A DNA stretch of 63,837 nt from an uncultured Oscillibacter sp. (GTDB lineage: Bacteria > Bacillota > Clostridia > Oscillospirales > Oscillospiraceae): assembly GCA_902476875.1 (NCBI GenBank), contig CABSFC010000004.1, forward strand, positions 1-63,837. Direction: 5' to 3'. The notes under the pieces are model-generated. The model saw only the letters and a list, made by a program, of their open reading frames with translations. It made no database searches and had not been told where the DNA came from. Position 1 is the first letter of the stretch. Every line of letters begins with the position of its first letter. This document shows positions 16,076-25,423 of the stretch, piece after piece. The translations under genes and the position numbers were made by a program.

Positions 16076-16633
16076 TTGAAGAAGCTGAAAATGGCAAGGA
16101 CAGGATACCTGATCATGTCCATTGTATTCTATATTTCCGGCGTGATATACATGATTTTGCCGGATGTATCTCCGCTTGGGCTCTGCATCGCCAGCGGGAT
16201 CGTGTTGATCATCTATGGCATTATCAAGATCATCGGCTATTTCTCAAGGGATTTGTACTGCCTGGCGTTTCAATATGATCTGGCATGCGGGCTGTTTCTA
16301 ATCGTACTGGGAATTATCCTCTTAGTGCGCAGCCAGCGATTTATCCCCTACCTGTCTGTTGGTCTGGGTACGTTGATATTGTTGGACAACCTTCTTTCCA
16401 TCCAGATGTCGAAGGACGCCAAACAATTTGGACTGGAAACCTGGAATGTGATTTTGGCCGTTTCAATCGTTACTGGTGTTCTCAGTGTTTTGATGATCAT
16501 CAGCCCCTTTCACACCCGTTTGAGCAAGCACATCGTAGCGGGTATCACGTTGCTGGCGGAGGGATTTAAAAATCAGTGCGTTGTACACTATACCGTGTCA
16601 ACCATAGAAACTCGTTTTTCTGAAAAAGTTTAA
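16076..16633 (+). CDS. DUF308/HdeD-like membrane protein
   Basis: The 185-residue protein is almost wholly membrane: about six hydrophobic segments (IMSIVFYISGVIYMIL, LCIASGIVLIIYGIIKIIG, ACGLFLIVLGIILLV and so on) arranged as repeated hairpins, the pattern of the DUF308/HdeD family. HdeD helps acid survival in E. coli; the role elsewhere is unknown. The likely start is TTG at 16076, after AAAAGGAGCGG. It ends 32 bp before the first radical SAM gene and may be the first gene of that operon, which would place a membrane protein at the head of the proposed lipid locus. Confidence 0.7.
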   Translation: MKKLKMARTGYLIMSIVFYISGVIYMILPDVSPLGLCIASGIVLIIYGIIKIIGYFSRDLYCLAFQYDLACGLFLIVLGIILLVRSQRFIPYLSVGLGTLILLDNLLSIQMSKDAKQFGLETWNVILAVSIVTGVLSVLMIISPFHTRLSKHIVAGITLLAEGFKNQCVVHYTVSTIETRFSEKV

Positions 16634-16665
16634 TAAAAAAATTTTTATAAAATGGAGGATATATC

Positions 16666-18021
16666 ATGGACGCTTCCACCGCGATCAAAAAGTTCGGACT
16701 GGAACAGGCTTTCAACTATCTGTACAAGGATCCGGAAAAGAATCTCGTCAAACTGATGGACTGGGCGGACAAATTCGCCGGCGGCGAGTTTGAGACGCAG
16801 CGAAAAATCATCCGTGAGGCCATCACTGATCCAAAGCACCCCTATTACGCCTTTATCCGTCGAATAATGACGGACGTTGACCCGGAAGTGATGAAGACCA
16901 TCGCCGTAAACTTCTTCATCAATGCCTCGCTCATTGGCTGGCCCAAGCAGGAGGCGTGCCGCGCGAAGTACGGTTGCAACATCCCCTGGGCGATCCTGCT
17001 GGATCCCACCAGCGCCTGCAACCTTCACTGCACCGGCTGCTGGGCCGCCGAGTACGGCAACAAGCTGAACCTGACCTATGAGGAGATCGACAGCATCATC
17101 ACCCAGGGCAAGGAACTGGGCGTCTATATGTACATCTACACCGGCGGCGAGCCTCTGGTGCGGAAGAAGGACATCATCCGGCTGTGCGAGAAGCATTCCG
17201 ACTGTATTTTCCTCTGTTTTACCAACGCCACCCTCATCGACGAGGCCTTTGCCGATGAGATGCTGCGGGTGAAGAACTTTGTGCCCGCCATCTCCCTGGA
17301 GGGCAATGAGGAGGCCACCGACGGACGCCGGGGCAATGGCGTTTACAAAAAAGTGATGGCGGCCATTGAGCTGCTGCGCCGCAAGAAGCTGGTCTATGGC
17401 ATCTCCTCCTGCTATACCAGCGCCAACTTCGAGTCCATTACCTCGGAGGAGTTCTTCGATGAACTGATCGGCCTGGGCTGCTATTTTATCTGGTACTTCC
17501 ACTACATGCCCGTGGGCAACGATGCCGCTCCGGAGCTGCTGCCCACACCGGAGCAGCGGATCGCCACCTATCACCGTATTCGGAAGTACCGGGCGGAAAA
17601 GCCGCTGTTCGCCATGGACTTCCAGAACGACGCGGAGTATGTGGGCGGCTGTATCGCCGGCGGTAAGCGATATCTACATATCAACGCCAACGGCGACGTT
17701 GACCCCTGCGTGTTCATCCACTATTCCAACGCCAACATCCGGAACTGCACGCTGCTGGAGGCGCTGCAAAGTCCGATCTTCATGGCCTACCACGACAATA
17801 TGCCCTTCAATGACAACATGCTCCGGCCCTGCCCCATGCTGGAAAATCCCGAACGGCTGCGGGAGATGGTGGCCAAAACCGGCGCACATTCCACGGACCC
17901 GGAATCTCCGGAGAGTGCCGAGCACCTGTGCGCCAAGTGCGACCAATATGCCGCGCACTGGGCGCCTGTGGCGGAGAAACTGTGGACTAAGAGCCAGGCA
18001 GAAAAGCACGGAAAGCAGTAA
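16666..18021 (+). CDS. Radical SAM protein A of the DegV/PLD locus
   Basis: The 451-residue enzyme binds [4Fe-4S] through C118, C122 and C125 (PTSACNLHCTGCWAAEYG). YTGGEPLVRKKD at about 159-170 is the SAM-binding GGEP motif, and AISLEGNEEATDGRRG is the radical SAM strand region. The C-terminal part has more cysteines: VGGCIAGG, GDVDPCVFIHYS, RPCPML and LCAKC. Their spacing resembles a SPASM-type auxiliary cluster region. An N-terminal helical domain of about 100 residues precedes the core. A close paralogue lies at 27443. GGAGGATATATC precedes the ATG. A DegV protein and a cardiolipin-synthase-like enzyme follow, so I infer a lipid substrate, perhaps acyl-chain coupling. The reaction is unproven. 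Confidence 0.85.
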   Translation: MDASTAIKKFGLEQAFNYLYKDPEKNLVKLMDWADKFAGGEFETQRKIIREAITDPKHPYYAFIRRIMTDVDPEVMKTIAVNFFINASLIGWPKQEACRAKYGCNIPWAILLDPTSACNLHCTGCWAAEYGNKLNLTYEEIDSIITQGKELGVYMYIYTGGEPLVRKKDIIRLCEKHSDCIFLCFTNATLIDEAFADEMLRVKNFVPAISLEGNEEATDGRRGNGVYKKVMAAIELLRRKKLVYGISSCYTSANFESITSEEFFDELIGLGCYFIWYFHYMPVGNDAAPELLPTPEQRIATYHRIRKYRAEKPLFAMDFQNDAEYVGGCIAGGKRYLHINANGDVDPCVFIHYSNANIRNCTLLEALQSPIFMAYHDNMPFNDNMLRPCPMLENPERLREMVAKTGAHSTDPESPESAEHLCAKCDQYAAHWAPVAEKLWTKSQAEKHGKQ

Positions 18022-18032
18022 GCGCTGTATAA

Positions 18033-18062
18033 CCGCCGCGGCCTTGCCCGCGGCGGCTCTTT
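18033..18062 (+). terminator. GC-rich intergenic hairpin after radical SAM A
   Basis: CCGCCGCGG at 18033-18041 pairs with CCGCGGCGG at 18048-18056, followed by CTCTTTCC. It may be a weak terminator or an mRNA processing/stability hairpin between radical SAM and degV. A similar hairpin follows radical SAM B. Confidence 0.5.
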
Positions 18063-18095
18063 CCAGATAAACAAAAAACGGAAGTTGAGACGAGT

Positions 18096-18953
18096 ATGAG
18101 GACAGCGGTCGTTACCGACAGCAACAGCGGCATTTTTGAAGCGGAGGCCCAGCGGCTGGGCATCTATGTCTTACCCATGCCGGTCATGATAGAGGGGCGG
18201 GAATATTTTGAGGGCGTGGATCTGTTCCACAATGACTTTTATCAGAGCTTGCTGGAGCATAAGCGGGTATCCACCTCACAGCCTACGCCGGGCAATATCC
18301 TTACCCTGTGGGACAAAGTCCTGTCCGATGGGTACGATGAACTTGTCTATATCCCCATGTCCAGCGGTCTGAGCAATTCCTGCCAGACGGCCCTCATGCT
18401 GGCCGGAGACTATGAAGGAAAGATCCATGTAGTGGATAACCACCGGATTTCCGTGACACAGCGCAGCTCCGTATTGGACGCCTTGACGCTGGCACAAGCG
18501 GGATATACCGCCTCTGAGATCAAAACAAGACTGGAGCAGACCGCATATGACTCTATCATCTATGTGGGTGTAGAGACGCTGGAGTTTTTGAGGCGCGGCG
18601 GGCGGGTCACAGCCGCCGGCGCGGCGATGAGTACCGTTCTGAATATCAAGCCCCTGCTGACTATCCAGGGGGAACGGCTGGACGCCTACGCGAAAGTGCG
18701 CGGTACAAAAAACTGCAAGAAGCGGGAGATCGAGGCCATGCGGAAAAGCGCCGAGGAATTTCACCGGAAAGGCCAGGAGATCCGTGTCGGCGCTGCGGGA
18801 AGTTTTCTCCATGAGGAAGAAGACCGGGAGTGGCTGGAAATGGTCAAGACCGCTTTTCCAGGTGAAGAAGTCTATTATGACCGCCTGACATTCAGCATCG
18901 GCTGCCATGTGGGGCCCGGAGCCTTCGGCATGGGGATCAGTGTGAAATTATGA
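18096..18953 (+). CDS. DegV-family fatty-acid-binding protein A
   Basis: The 285-residue protein is a complete DegV (FakB-like) protein. These bind a fatty acid in a deep pocket and present it to partner enzymes. Motifs: VVTDSNSGI at the N-terminus, VSTSQPTPG, IPMSSGLSNSCQTA, VGVETLEFLRRGGR and SIGCHVGPGAFGMG near the end, which hold the carboxylate-binding loops. It is 55-60% similar by eye to the third DegV at 29788 and less like the one at 28885. Its TGA overlaps the ATG of the PLD gene (ATGA), so both are translationally coupled. The FakA kinase partner is not in this window. Confidence 0.9.
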   Translation: MRTAVVTDSNSGIFEAEAQRLGIYVLPMPVMIEGREYFEGVDLFHNDFYQSLLEHKRVSTSQPTPGNILTLWDKVLSDGYDELVYIPMSSGLSNSCQTALMLAGDYEGKIHVVDNHRISVTQRSSVLDALTLAQAGYTASEIKTRLEQTAYDSIIYVGVETLEFLRRGGRVTAAGAAMSTVLNIKPLLTIQGERLDAYAKVRGTKNCKKREIEAMRKSAEEFHRKGQEIRVGAAGSFLHEEEDREWLEMVKTAFPGEEVYYDRLTFSIGCHVGPGAFGMGISVKL

Positions 18954-20485
18954 AACGCGCCTGGTTCCGGGAACTGCTGCGCAGGCGCATTGCCGTGATT
19001 TTGCTGTTGGTTCTGCAGGCGCTCTTTATTGGCTATGCGGTAAGCAGCGACAGGCCAGCGGCGGAGTTTCTCAGGATCCTGCTCCATATCCTCAGCGTTG
19101 TCATCGTGCTGCATGTGATCTCACACAAGGATAAGGGCGCGAATAAAGTCGCATGGGTATTTCTGATCCTGCTGTTCCCTCTGTTTGGCGGGGCTTTTTA
19201 CCTCCTGTATCATTTTCAGTCCTCCACAAAACGGTTCCGCAAAGCCATCTCGGAAGCCGAGCACGAAAACAGAGCGCTGTACCGACTGCCGGGGGACGCC
19301 TATGAACAGGCAGAGCAGGCCATTCCCCAGCACCTTCCACAGGTCCGCTACTTGCAGGAATTTGCCGGTTTCCCGATATTTGACGGCACTGACACGCGTT
19401 ACTATTCGCCTGGAGAGCGATTTGTGGAGCCCTATCTGGCGGAGCTGAAAAAGGCGGAACGGTACATCTTCCTGGAATACTTCATCGTGGAGGAGGGCGC
19501 CGTATGGAACAGCATCCTGAAAGTCCTGAGAGAAAAGGCGGCGCGGGGCGTGGACGTGCGGCTGATCTACGATGACATCGGTTGTTTTCTGACCCTGCCG
19601 AAAAATTACGGAGAGCAGCTGAAGGAATATGGGATCAAATGCATGGTATTTAACCCCTTCCGCCCCGTCCTCTCCGTGATGCAGAACAACCGGGACCACA
19701 GAAAGATCACATCCATTGACGGCAAGGTCGCCTTTACCGGCGGGCTCAATCTGGCGGACGAATATGCCAATATCATTGAAAAGCATGGCTATTGGAAAGA
19801 CGCGGCCATCATGGTGGAGGGAAAAGCGGCCTGGAGCCTGACGCTGATGTTCCTGGAAATGTGGGATCTGTGCGCCGGACAGAAAGAATGCCTGGAGGAT
19901 TTCTACCCATGGAAAGAATCAGCCTGTCCCATGCAGGCAGACGGCTTTGTCCAGCCTTACGCGGACAGCCCGATGGATGATGAAAATGTGGGCGAACATG
20001 TCTATATGCAGATCTTAAACAACGCAAAAGACTATGTTTACATCACCACGCCCTATCTGATCGTGGACGACAGTATGGTGTCCGCCCTGTGCCTGGCCGC
20101 GAAAAGCGGCGTGGATGTCCGTATCATCACCCCGCATATTTGGGACAAGGCGCTGATCCACATGACCACCCGCTCTTATTACCGGGAACTGATCCAGGGC
20201 GGCGTAAAAATCTATGAATATTCCAATGGCTTTATCCATTCCAAAACATTTGTCTCGGACGGGCGGACCGCGACCGTGGGGACCACGAATCTGGATTTCC
20301 GAAGCCTGTACCTGCATTTTGAATGTGGTGTCTGGATGTACGGAAGCAGAGCCGTGTCCCAGGTCGAAGAGGATTTTTTAAACACACTGGATAGCTGTCA
20401 GTTGATCTCTCTGGAGGATTGCAAGGGAAATCCCGTTACCAGGATGCTCCAAAATCTGCTCCGCCTGGTCGCCCCCTTGCTTTGA
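18950..20485 (+). CDS. cls: Cardiolipin synthase-like phospholipase D protein
   Basis: The 511-residue membrane enzyme has two N-terminal hydrophobic helices (IAVILLLVLQALFIGYAV and a second near residue 55) and two PLD HKD motifs: HRKITSIDGKVAFTGG near residue 245 and HSKTFVSDGRTATVG near 425. Cls enzymes join two phosphatidylglycerols to give cardiolipin and glycerol, and some act on other polar lipids. GGLNLADEYAN and GTTNLDFRSL are family marks. Overlap with degV and linkage to a radical SAM enzyme suggest it serves this locus rather than general cardiolipin supply. The start at 18950 is the ATGA overlap. Confidence 0.92.
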   Translation: MKRAWFRELLRRRIAVILLLVLQALFIGYAVSSDRPAAEFLRILLHILSVVIVLHVISHKDKGANKVAWVFLILLFPLFGGAFYLLYHFQSSTKRFRKAISEAEHENRALYRLPGDAYEQAEQAIPQHLPQVRYLQEFAGFPIFDGTDTRYYSPGERFVEPYLAELKKAERYIFLEYFIVEEGAVWNSILKVLREKAARGVDVRLIYDDIGCFLTLPKNYGEQLKEYGIKCMVFNPFRPVLSVMQNNRDHRKITSIDGKVAFTGGLNLADEYANIIEKHGYWKDAAIMVEGKAAWSLTLMFLEMWDLCAGQKECLEDFYPWKESACPMQADGFVQPYADSPMDDENVGEHVYMQILNNAKDYVYITTPYLIVDDSMVSALCLAAKSGVDVRIITPHIWDKALIHMTTRSYYRELIQGGVKIYEYSNGFIHSKTFVSDGRTATVGTTNLDFRSLYLHFECGVWMYGSRAVSQVEEDFLNTLDSCQLISLEDCKGNPVTRMLQNLLRLVAPLL

Positions 20486-20495
20486 TCTTCGTGCA

Positions 20496-20523
20496 AAAAG
20501 AGAGCGCCGGCGTTGCGGCGCTC
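20496..20523 (-). terminator. Terminator for the first TetR gene
   Basis: GAGCGCCG (20502-20509) pairs with CGGCGCTC (20516-20523). On the minus strand the stem is followed by TCTCTTTTTG. It also lies just past the PLD gene. Confidence 0.6.
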
Positions 20524-20542
20524 CATAAAAGGGCTTATCGGA

Positions 20543-21112
20543 TCATTTCCGCATCTCCAGACATTTTAAAAATGCCTGCCGGCCGGAACCCGACAGGAGT
20601 TCACAAATACTGGATGTCCCCGCCAGCAAATCGTACCGCATCCCAGAGTCGAGCCAATCCAGAATGCCGCCGACCATGGTGCATTTGTAGTATTTGATCA
20701 AGAGCTCCCGTTCCTGATCATGGCTGGCATCCGGAAATAGATCCTTTGTAACTGTCTCGATATATTGTCTGACAATATAAGTTGCCATTCGGTCAAGATC
20801 GCGCTGGAATACCTCTCTCTGTACAGAGCGGTAGATGTGAAGGATAGCCTTTTTATGGGCTGCCGCATATTGCACCATAGGCAGAAGGCAGTCCACCGGT
20901 GAGCCGCTTGCGGAATATGTCTGTATGATTTTATCGGCCTGTTCCTTGACTGTTTCCTCCACCAGGGAGGGAATGTCCGCGAAATAATAGTAAAACGTAT
21001 TTCGGTTGATGCCGCAGCGGTCAACGATATTTTTCACGGTGATCTTATTCAAAGGCCGCTCTTCCAACAGCTCTCCAAAAGCGGCTATGATGGCGTTTTT
21101 GGTGCGGTTCAT
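20543..21112 (-). CDS. TetR-family transcriptional regulator A
   Basis: The 189-residue regulator has the N-terminal HTH (ITVKNIVDRCGINRNTFYYY) and a C-terminal TetR_C_8/DhaS-like helical domain that would sense a ligand. GGGAGGGACAG precedes the ATG. A promoter-like TTGCAA-N17-TAAACT lies in the intergenic region on its strand. It is divergent from the flippase-domain gene at 21274 and convergent with the PLD gene, so it probably controls the flippase-metK group and perhaps itself. It resembles the TetR at 30805, which closes the second half of the locus. Confidence 0.88.
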   Translation of the reverse strand: MNRTKNAIIAAFGELLEERPLNKITVKNIVDRCGINRNTFYYYFADIPSLVEETVKEQADKIIQTYSASGSPVDCLLPMVQYAAAHKKAILHIYRSVQREVFQRDLDRMATYIVRQYIETVTKDLFPDASHDQERELLIKYYKCTMVGGILDWLDSGMRYDLLAGTSSICELLSGSGRQAFLKCLEMRK

Positions 21113-21273
21113 CTGTCCCTCCCGTTCAAAAATTCAGACGCAAATCGCTAAGATGCTGTTAAGTTTATCATAAGACGTCGATTTTTGCAAACAGTGAATC
21201 TGCTCTGAGTTTCTGGGAAGGTGTTAACGATAAAAACAAGTCAAATCATGAATATTTCCCTGAGAGGCCATCT

Positions 21274-22317
21274 ATGAACAAGAAACAATGGAAAAGCGTG
21301 TTGGTCGGCATTGCGACGCTGGTACTGCTGTCCCTGCTGATCTTCTGGGTATTCCGGGATCATTACCAGGAAATCACGCGGAACATCCGCGCCGTCCGTC
21401 CCGGCGATCTGCTGCTCCTTCTGGGGATGGGTGTCATCTATCAGATATTTGAGTCCGCCGTCTGCTATGTTCTGGTCAAAAGCCAGCTTTCTTCCTTTTC
21501 CTTTTGGCAGGCGGTGGAGGTGACGTTTCTGGGGGTGTTCGGAAATGTATCCACGCTTTCCGCGGGCACAGTCCCCATGCAGAGCTATTACCTGCACCGT
21601 CACGGCTTGATGACAGGCAACGGGATCGGGACGATGACATTGGAGTATGTGTTTCATAAAAGCTCCGTTCTGCTGTATGCCACCGCTATGCTCATTCTGC
21701 GGGGCCGCTGGCTCTGCTCTGCCGGCCCCGGCCTCTCCCGCTATCTGCTGTTGGGATACCTGATCTGTACGCTGATTATCACAGCCCTCATCCTGCTTTG
21801 CACCTGGGGGAAAGTTCAGCAGCTTGCCTGCTGGGGGATCAGCCTCCTGCCCGATACGGAGAAATGGAAACCGCGAAAACAACTTTGGAAAACCAATCTG
21901 AACGCGCTTTACACACAGTCCCAACGGTTGCTGCGTGACCGAAAATGCCTTGGGAAAGTGATCGCTCTGGATGCGATGAAACTGTGCTGCCTCTACGGCA
22001 TCCCTTTTTTCTGCATAAAAGCCCTGGGTGTGCCCGGGCCTGATTTTTGGCAGGTGCAGCTGTTGACCGCGATGATGCATCTGATCTCAAACGCTCTGCC
22101 CAATGTCGCGGGAGTAGGCCCGGTTGAATTTGCCTTTATGCTGATCTTTTCCCATTATATTCAGTACGCCCAGGCATCGTCCGCCCTGATCCTGTATCGG
22201 GTCTCCACCTTTTTCTTCCCGTTTATCCTCAGCATTTTCGTGTTTCTGACAGTCCAAAAACGTGCGCTCCGCCATATGCCCGCGGAAAAGGAACTGTCTG
22301 ACGAGGAAATTCAATAA
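21274..22317 (+). CDS. Lysylphosphatidylglycerol synthase-type flippase-domain membrane protein
   Basis: The 347-residue protein has about eight membrane segments and matches the LPG_synthase_TM (UPF0104) domain, the flippase half of MprF without the aminoacyltransferase. Marks are GVFGNVSTLSAGTVPMQSYY and ALPNVAGVGPVEFAFMLIFS. Such domains move or hold modified phospholipids across the membrane. It begins a run with metK and a small membrane protein: the metK ATG is 16 bp after its stop. The ATG at 21274 has GAGAGG upstream. Its place in a locus with DegV, PLD and radical SAM proteins supports a lipid-export role, which is inferred. Confidence 0.83.
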   Translation: MNKKQWKSVLVGIATLVLLSLLIFWVFRDHYQEITRNIRAVRPGDLLLLLGMGVIYQIFESAVCYVLVKSQLSSFSFWQAVEVTFLGVFGNVSTLSAGTVPMQSYYLHRHGLMTGNGIGTMTLEYVFHKSSVLLYATAMLILRGRWLCSAGPGLSRYLLLGYLICTLIITALILLCTWGKVQQLACWGISLLPDTEKWKPRKQLWKTNLNALYTQSQRLLRDRKCLGKVIALDAMKLCCLYGIPFFCIKALGVPGPDFWQVQLLTAMMHLISNALPNVAGVGPVEFAFMLIFSHYIQYAQASSALILYRVSTFFFPFILSIFVFLTVQKRALRHMPAEKELSDEEIQ

Positions 22318-22333
22318 AAAGGAGAGCTGTTTT

Positions 22334-23491
22334 ATGAAAAAATTCCTGACTTCTGAATCGGTGACGGAAGGCCATCCGGACAAGATCTGTGACCTTGTCG
22401 CCGACAGCATTCTGGACGAGCTGCTGAAAACAGACCCCAGATCCCGCAGCGCCGTGGAGGTGACGGCGGAACCGGGCGCCATGCACATCATGGGCGAGAT
22501 TACCAGCAAGGCGCGCCCGGACTATGTGGAAGTGGCCCGCGGATGCATCGCGGAGATCGGCTATACCAAGCCGGAGTATGGCTTTGACGCGGAAACTGTC
22601 CGCCTGTCCTGCTCCCTCCATGAGCAGTCCCCAGACATCGCCATGGGCGTGGACGCCTCTGAGGACGGTACCAAGGATGTGGGCGCCGGCGACCAGGGCA
22701 TGATGTTTGGGTATGCCTGCGACGAGACGGAAAGCCTGATGCCACTTCCCATCACCCTCGCCCACGCCCTGACCTGCCGGCTCACCCAGGTGCGGAAGTC
22801 TGGCCTGCTGCCCTATCTGCGCCCGGATGGAAAGTCCCAGGTGACGGTAGAATATGAGGACGGCGTGCCGGTGCGTGTGGACACCGTGGTGCTGTCCGCC
22901 CAGCATGACCCGGATGTGGATATGCAGAAACTGCGGGATGACATTCTGGAGCATGTCGTCGTCCCGGTGATCGACGCCAAGCTGCTGGACGGAGACACGA
23001 AATATTACATCAATCCCACCGGGCGCTTCGTCCTGGGCGGCCCTGCGGCGGACACCGGACTGACCGGCCGGAAGATCATCTGCGACACATACGGCGGTTT
23101 TGGGCACCACGGAGGCGGCGCCTTCTCCGGCAAGGACGCCACCAAGGTGGATCGGAGCGCGGCATACATGGCCCGCCACATTGCCAAGACCGCGGTGGCC
23201 GCTGGAGCCGCCAAAAAGCTGGAGATCCAGCTGGGCTATGCCATCGGGATCTCGGAACCAGTCTCCATTTCCGTGGACACCTTTGGAACGGGCCGCCTGC
23301 CGGACGATGTGCTGTGCGACTGGGCCTGCAAGTGTTTTGATCTGCGTCCGGGCGCCATCATCCAGTATCTGAAACTGGACAGACCTGTCTTTGCCAGGAC
23401 TACAAACTATGGCCATTTCGGGAGAGACGGGTTCCCGTGGGAGTGGATCAATCAGACCGCCGCGGAGATATTGAAGATCAAAATGGTATGA
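22334..23491 (+). CDS. metK: S-adenosylmethionine synthetase
   Basis: The 385-residue enzyme makes SAM from ATP and methionine. It shows SESVTEGHPDKICD with the catalytic His, VGAGDQGMMFGYACDET (ATP-binding hexapeptide GAGDQG), and GGGAFSGKDATKVDRSAAY (P-loop-like GGGAFSGKD). Length is that of bacterial MetK. AGGAGAGC precedes the ATG at 22334. Its position next to lipid and radical SAM genes, rather than in a methionine or housekeeping context, suggests local SAM supply. Whether the genome has another metK is not visible here. Confidence 0.96.
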   Translation: MKKFLTSESVTEGHPDKICDLVADSILDELLKTDPRSRSAVEVTAEPGAMHIMGEITSKARPDYVEVARGCIAEIGYTKPEYGFDAETVRLSCSLHEQSPDIAMGVDASEDGTKDVGAGDQGMMFGYACDETESLMPLPITLAHALTCRLTQVRKSGLLPYLRPDGKSQVTVEYEDGVPVRVDTVVLSAQHDPDVDMQKLRDDILEHVVVPVIDAKLLDGDTKYYINPTGRFVLGGPAADTGLTGRKIICDTYGGFGHHGGGAFSGKDATKVDRSAAYMARHIAKTAVAAGAAKKLEIQLGYAIGISEPVSISVDTFGTGRLPDDVLCDWACKCFDLRPGAIIQYLKLDRPVFARTTNYGHFGRDGFPWEWINQTAAEILKIKMV

Positions 23492-23527
23492 TGTACACAG
23501 ATTAAGTGCTTGTAAAGGTGGGATGGT

Positions 23528-23734
23528 ATGGATGAATTTATGAAGTGTTTCATGAAAATGTGCGTCGCATTTTCAGTGATCGTTGGCGTACTGCTGATTG
23601 GAATCGCTGTTCTGCTGTTTCTGCGCCCCGCCATCTTTTGGGAGATCATCAAGTTTTCAGCCGCGTTTCTCTGCCTGACCGTCGGTCTTTGGCTCATCGG
23701 TTCCCTGCTGGCCGCTGTATTCCAAAAGCAGTGA
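23528..23734 (+). CDS. Small two-helix membrane protein
   Basis: The 68-residue protein has two hydrophobic segments (VAFSVIVGVLLIGIAVLLFL and FSAAFLCLTVGLWLIGSLLA) joined by a short loop. It lies 36 bp after metK with a GGTGGGATGGT-type site before the ATG, so it is probably the last gene of that group. The family is not recognised. Confidence 0.6.
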   Translation: MDEFMKCFMKMCVAFSVIVGVLLIGIAVLLFLRPAIFWEIIKFSAAFLCLTVGLWLIGSLLAAVFQKQ

Positions 23735-23762
23735 TCCGGGCGAGAAACTTCCGCATGTGCGC

Positions 23763-23802
23763 AAAAAACCTCCCGGCTGCGGCCTCTGCGGCCGTAACCG
23801 GG
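23763..23802 (-). terminator. Terminator of the MATE gene
   Basis: CCCGGCTGCGGC (23772-23783) pairs with GCCGTAACCGGG (23791-23802) with one mismatch and one wobble. On the minus strand it is followed by AGGTTTTTT. About 107 bp lie between the MATE stop and the hairpin. Confidence 0.65.
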
Positions 23803-23909
23803 AAGCATTTCAGCTGCCTGCCGCTCGTTCGAGGCCTTTTTGCAGAATAAAAATATAGGAGAACCTGTGCTGCGCATGTGATTTTCCTGCTGATTCTCCG
23901 CCGCATCTC

Positions 23910-25283
23910 CTAAGGCCCTTTCTGACGGATGTTCCGAAACAGCCTGACCAGCGTGAATACCGCGGCGATGGACAGCACCAGCTCGGCGGCCGGCTGGGCG
24001 TAAGCGAGTCCATACATCGGCCACAGCCAGTTCAGAAGAAAGAGCGCCGGGATCTCTAAAACGACCTTCCGAAGAATTGCGAAAACAAGCGCTTTCCTTC
24101 CCATGCCACATGCCTGAAATACTCCAACGGCCAAAAAATCCACGCATAGAAAGGGCAAGCCCAGACACATACCCCGCAGAAAACTGCTGCCGAAGCGGAT
24201 AATGCTCTCATTTTTCATGAACAGGGAGATCAACCTGCCGGCGCTAAAGTAGTAGCCCGCCGACATCAGGAGCATAAAGCCCACGGCTGCTCTGAAAGAG
24301 AACAGGACCGTTTCCCTCATGCGCCGGATGTTCCTGCTGGAATAGTTATAGCTGATCAGCGGCATAACGCCCTGGGAGAGCCCGAGGGCGATATACAGCG
24401 GGATCATATTGACCTTCTGGGCAATGCCCATGGCGGCCACGGCGTTGGATCCATAGGCGGAAGTGAAGTTGTTCAGCACCGTCATGCTGGTCACATTCAG
24501 GAGATTCTGAATGGCGGCTGGGATGCCGACGCCGCAGACTTCTGCGGCAATGACCTTGTCAAATTTGAACATGGATGGCGAAACGCAAACGAAGGTCCGC
24601 TCACGTCTGCGGCGCAGAAGGATAAAAAAGTATCCGCAGGCCACACAGTTCGAGAGAAAGGTGGCAAGTCCGGCCCCGGAGGCGCCGAGGCCCAGGCCCC
24701 AGGGCAGGATGAAAATGGGGTCGAGGATGATATTCAAAGCACAGCCGCTCATGGTCCCGATGCTGGCGTGGAAAGCGGCCCCCTCCGCCCGGACCAGATA
24801 AGCCATCACCACATTGAGGATCGCGGGCGCCGCGCCGCAGGTGACGGTCCATTTCAGATACTCGCTGGTGGCCCGCGCCGTCTCGCTGTCGGTGCCCAAA
24901 GCCACGAGCAGCGGTTGGCGGAACGCGGTATAGCCGACAGAAAACAGGATGCCGCAGGTCAGAGCACAGAAGAAACCAAACGCGGAGCTTTGCCGCACCG
25001 CGCCGTAGTCCTTTCTGCCCAGCGCCCGGCTCATCATGCTGGAGCTGCCGACGCCGAACAGATTGTTGACAGCGTTAAAGGCCAGCAGCACCGGAGCGGC
25101 CAGGGTCACGGCGGAATTTTGGATCGGGTCGTTGAGTATTCCAACAAAATATGTGTCCGCCAGGTTGTACAGGACCATGACCAGAGAGCTGAGGACCGTG
25201 GGCACGGCCATGGTCATGACTGCTTTCGGGATCGGTGCCCGCTCAAACAGCTCTATTTTTTCGTTTTCGTTGTTTCTATCCAT
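23910..25283 (-). CDS. MATE-family efflux transporter
   Basis: The 457-residue protein has the twelve-helix MATE pattern: PIPKAVMTMAVPTVLSSLVM, LYNLADTYFVGILND, and a second half beginning near GIPAAIQNLLNVTSMTVLNN. MATE proteins export drugs or metabolites using sodium or proton gradients. The ATG at 25283 is chosen (AAAGGAAAG upstream); a longer frame to 25454 crosses the promoter. A TG-extended TATAAT lies at 25359-25364. It is on the opposite strand to the lipid-locus genes, and a link to them is unproven. Confidence 0.9.
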   Translation of the reverse strand: MDRNNENEKIELFERAPIPKAVMTMAVPTVLSSLVMVLYNLADTYFVGILNDPIQNSAVTLAAPVLLAFNAVNNLFGVGSSSMMSRALGRKDYGAVRQSSAFGFFCALTCGILFSVGYTAFRQPLLVALGTDSETARATSEYLKWTVTCGAAPAILNVVMAYLVRAEGAAFHASIGTMSGCALNIILDPIFILPWGLGLGASGAGLATFLSNCVACGYFFILLRRRRERTFVCVSPSMFKFDKVIAAEVCGVGIPAAIQNLLNVTSMTVLNNFTSAYGSNAVAAMGIAQKVNMIPLYIALGLSQGVMPLISYNYSSRNIRRMRETVLFSFRAAVGFMLLMSAGYYFSAGRLISLFMKNESIIRFGSSFLRGMCLGLPFLCVDFLAVGVFQACGMGRKALVFAILRKVVLEIPALFLLNWLWPMYGLAYAQPAAELVLSIAAVFTLVRLFRNIRQKGP

Positions 25284-25358
25284 GGGAGCTTTCCTTTTCC
25301 GGTTTTCTTTTGAAGACGGAACCGCACCATACCCAGCCCCATCTGTTGACCTGCTCTT

Positions 25359-25364
25359 ATTATA
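25359..25364 (-). promoter_or_regulatory. Extended -10 promoter of the MATE gene
   Basis: The minus strand reads TGGTATAATAAG: a TG-extended perfect TATAAT, 76 bp before the MATE start. No good -35 box is visible. Confidence 0.55.
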
Positions 25365-25423
25365 CCAAAGTCTTTCCGAAATGGAATATCGGGCAAGCAG
25401 ATCGAGACGATCGCAAATTGGAA

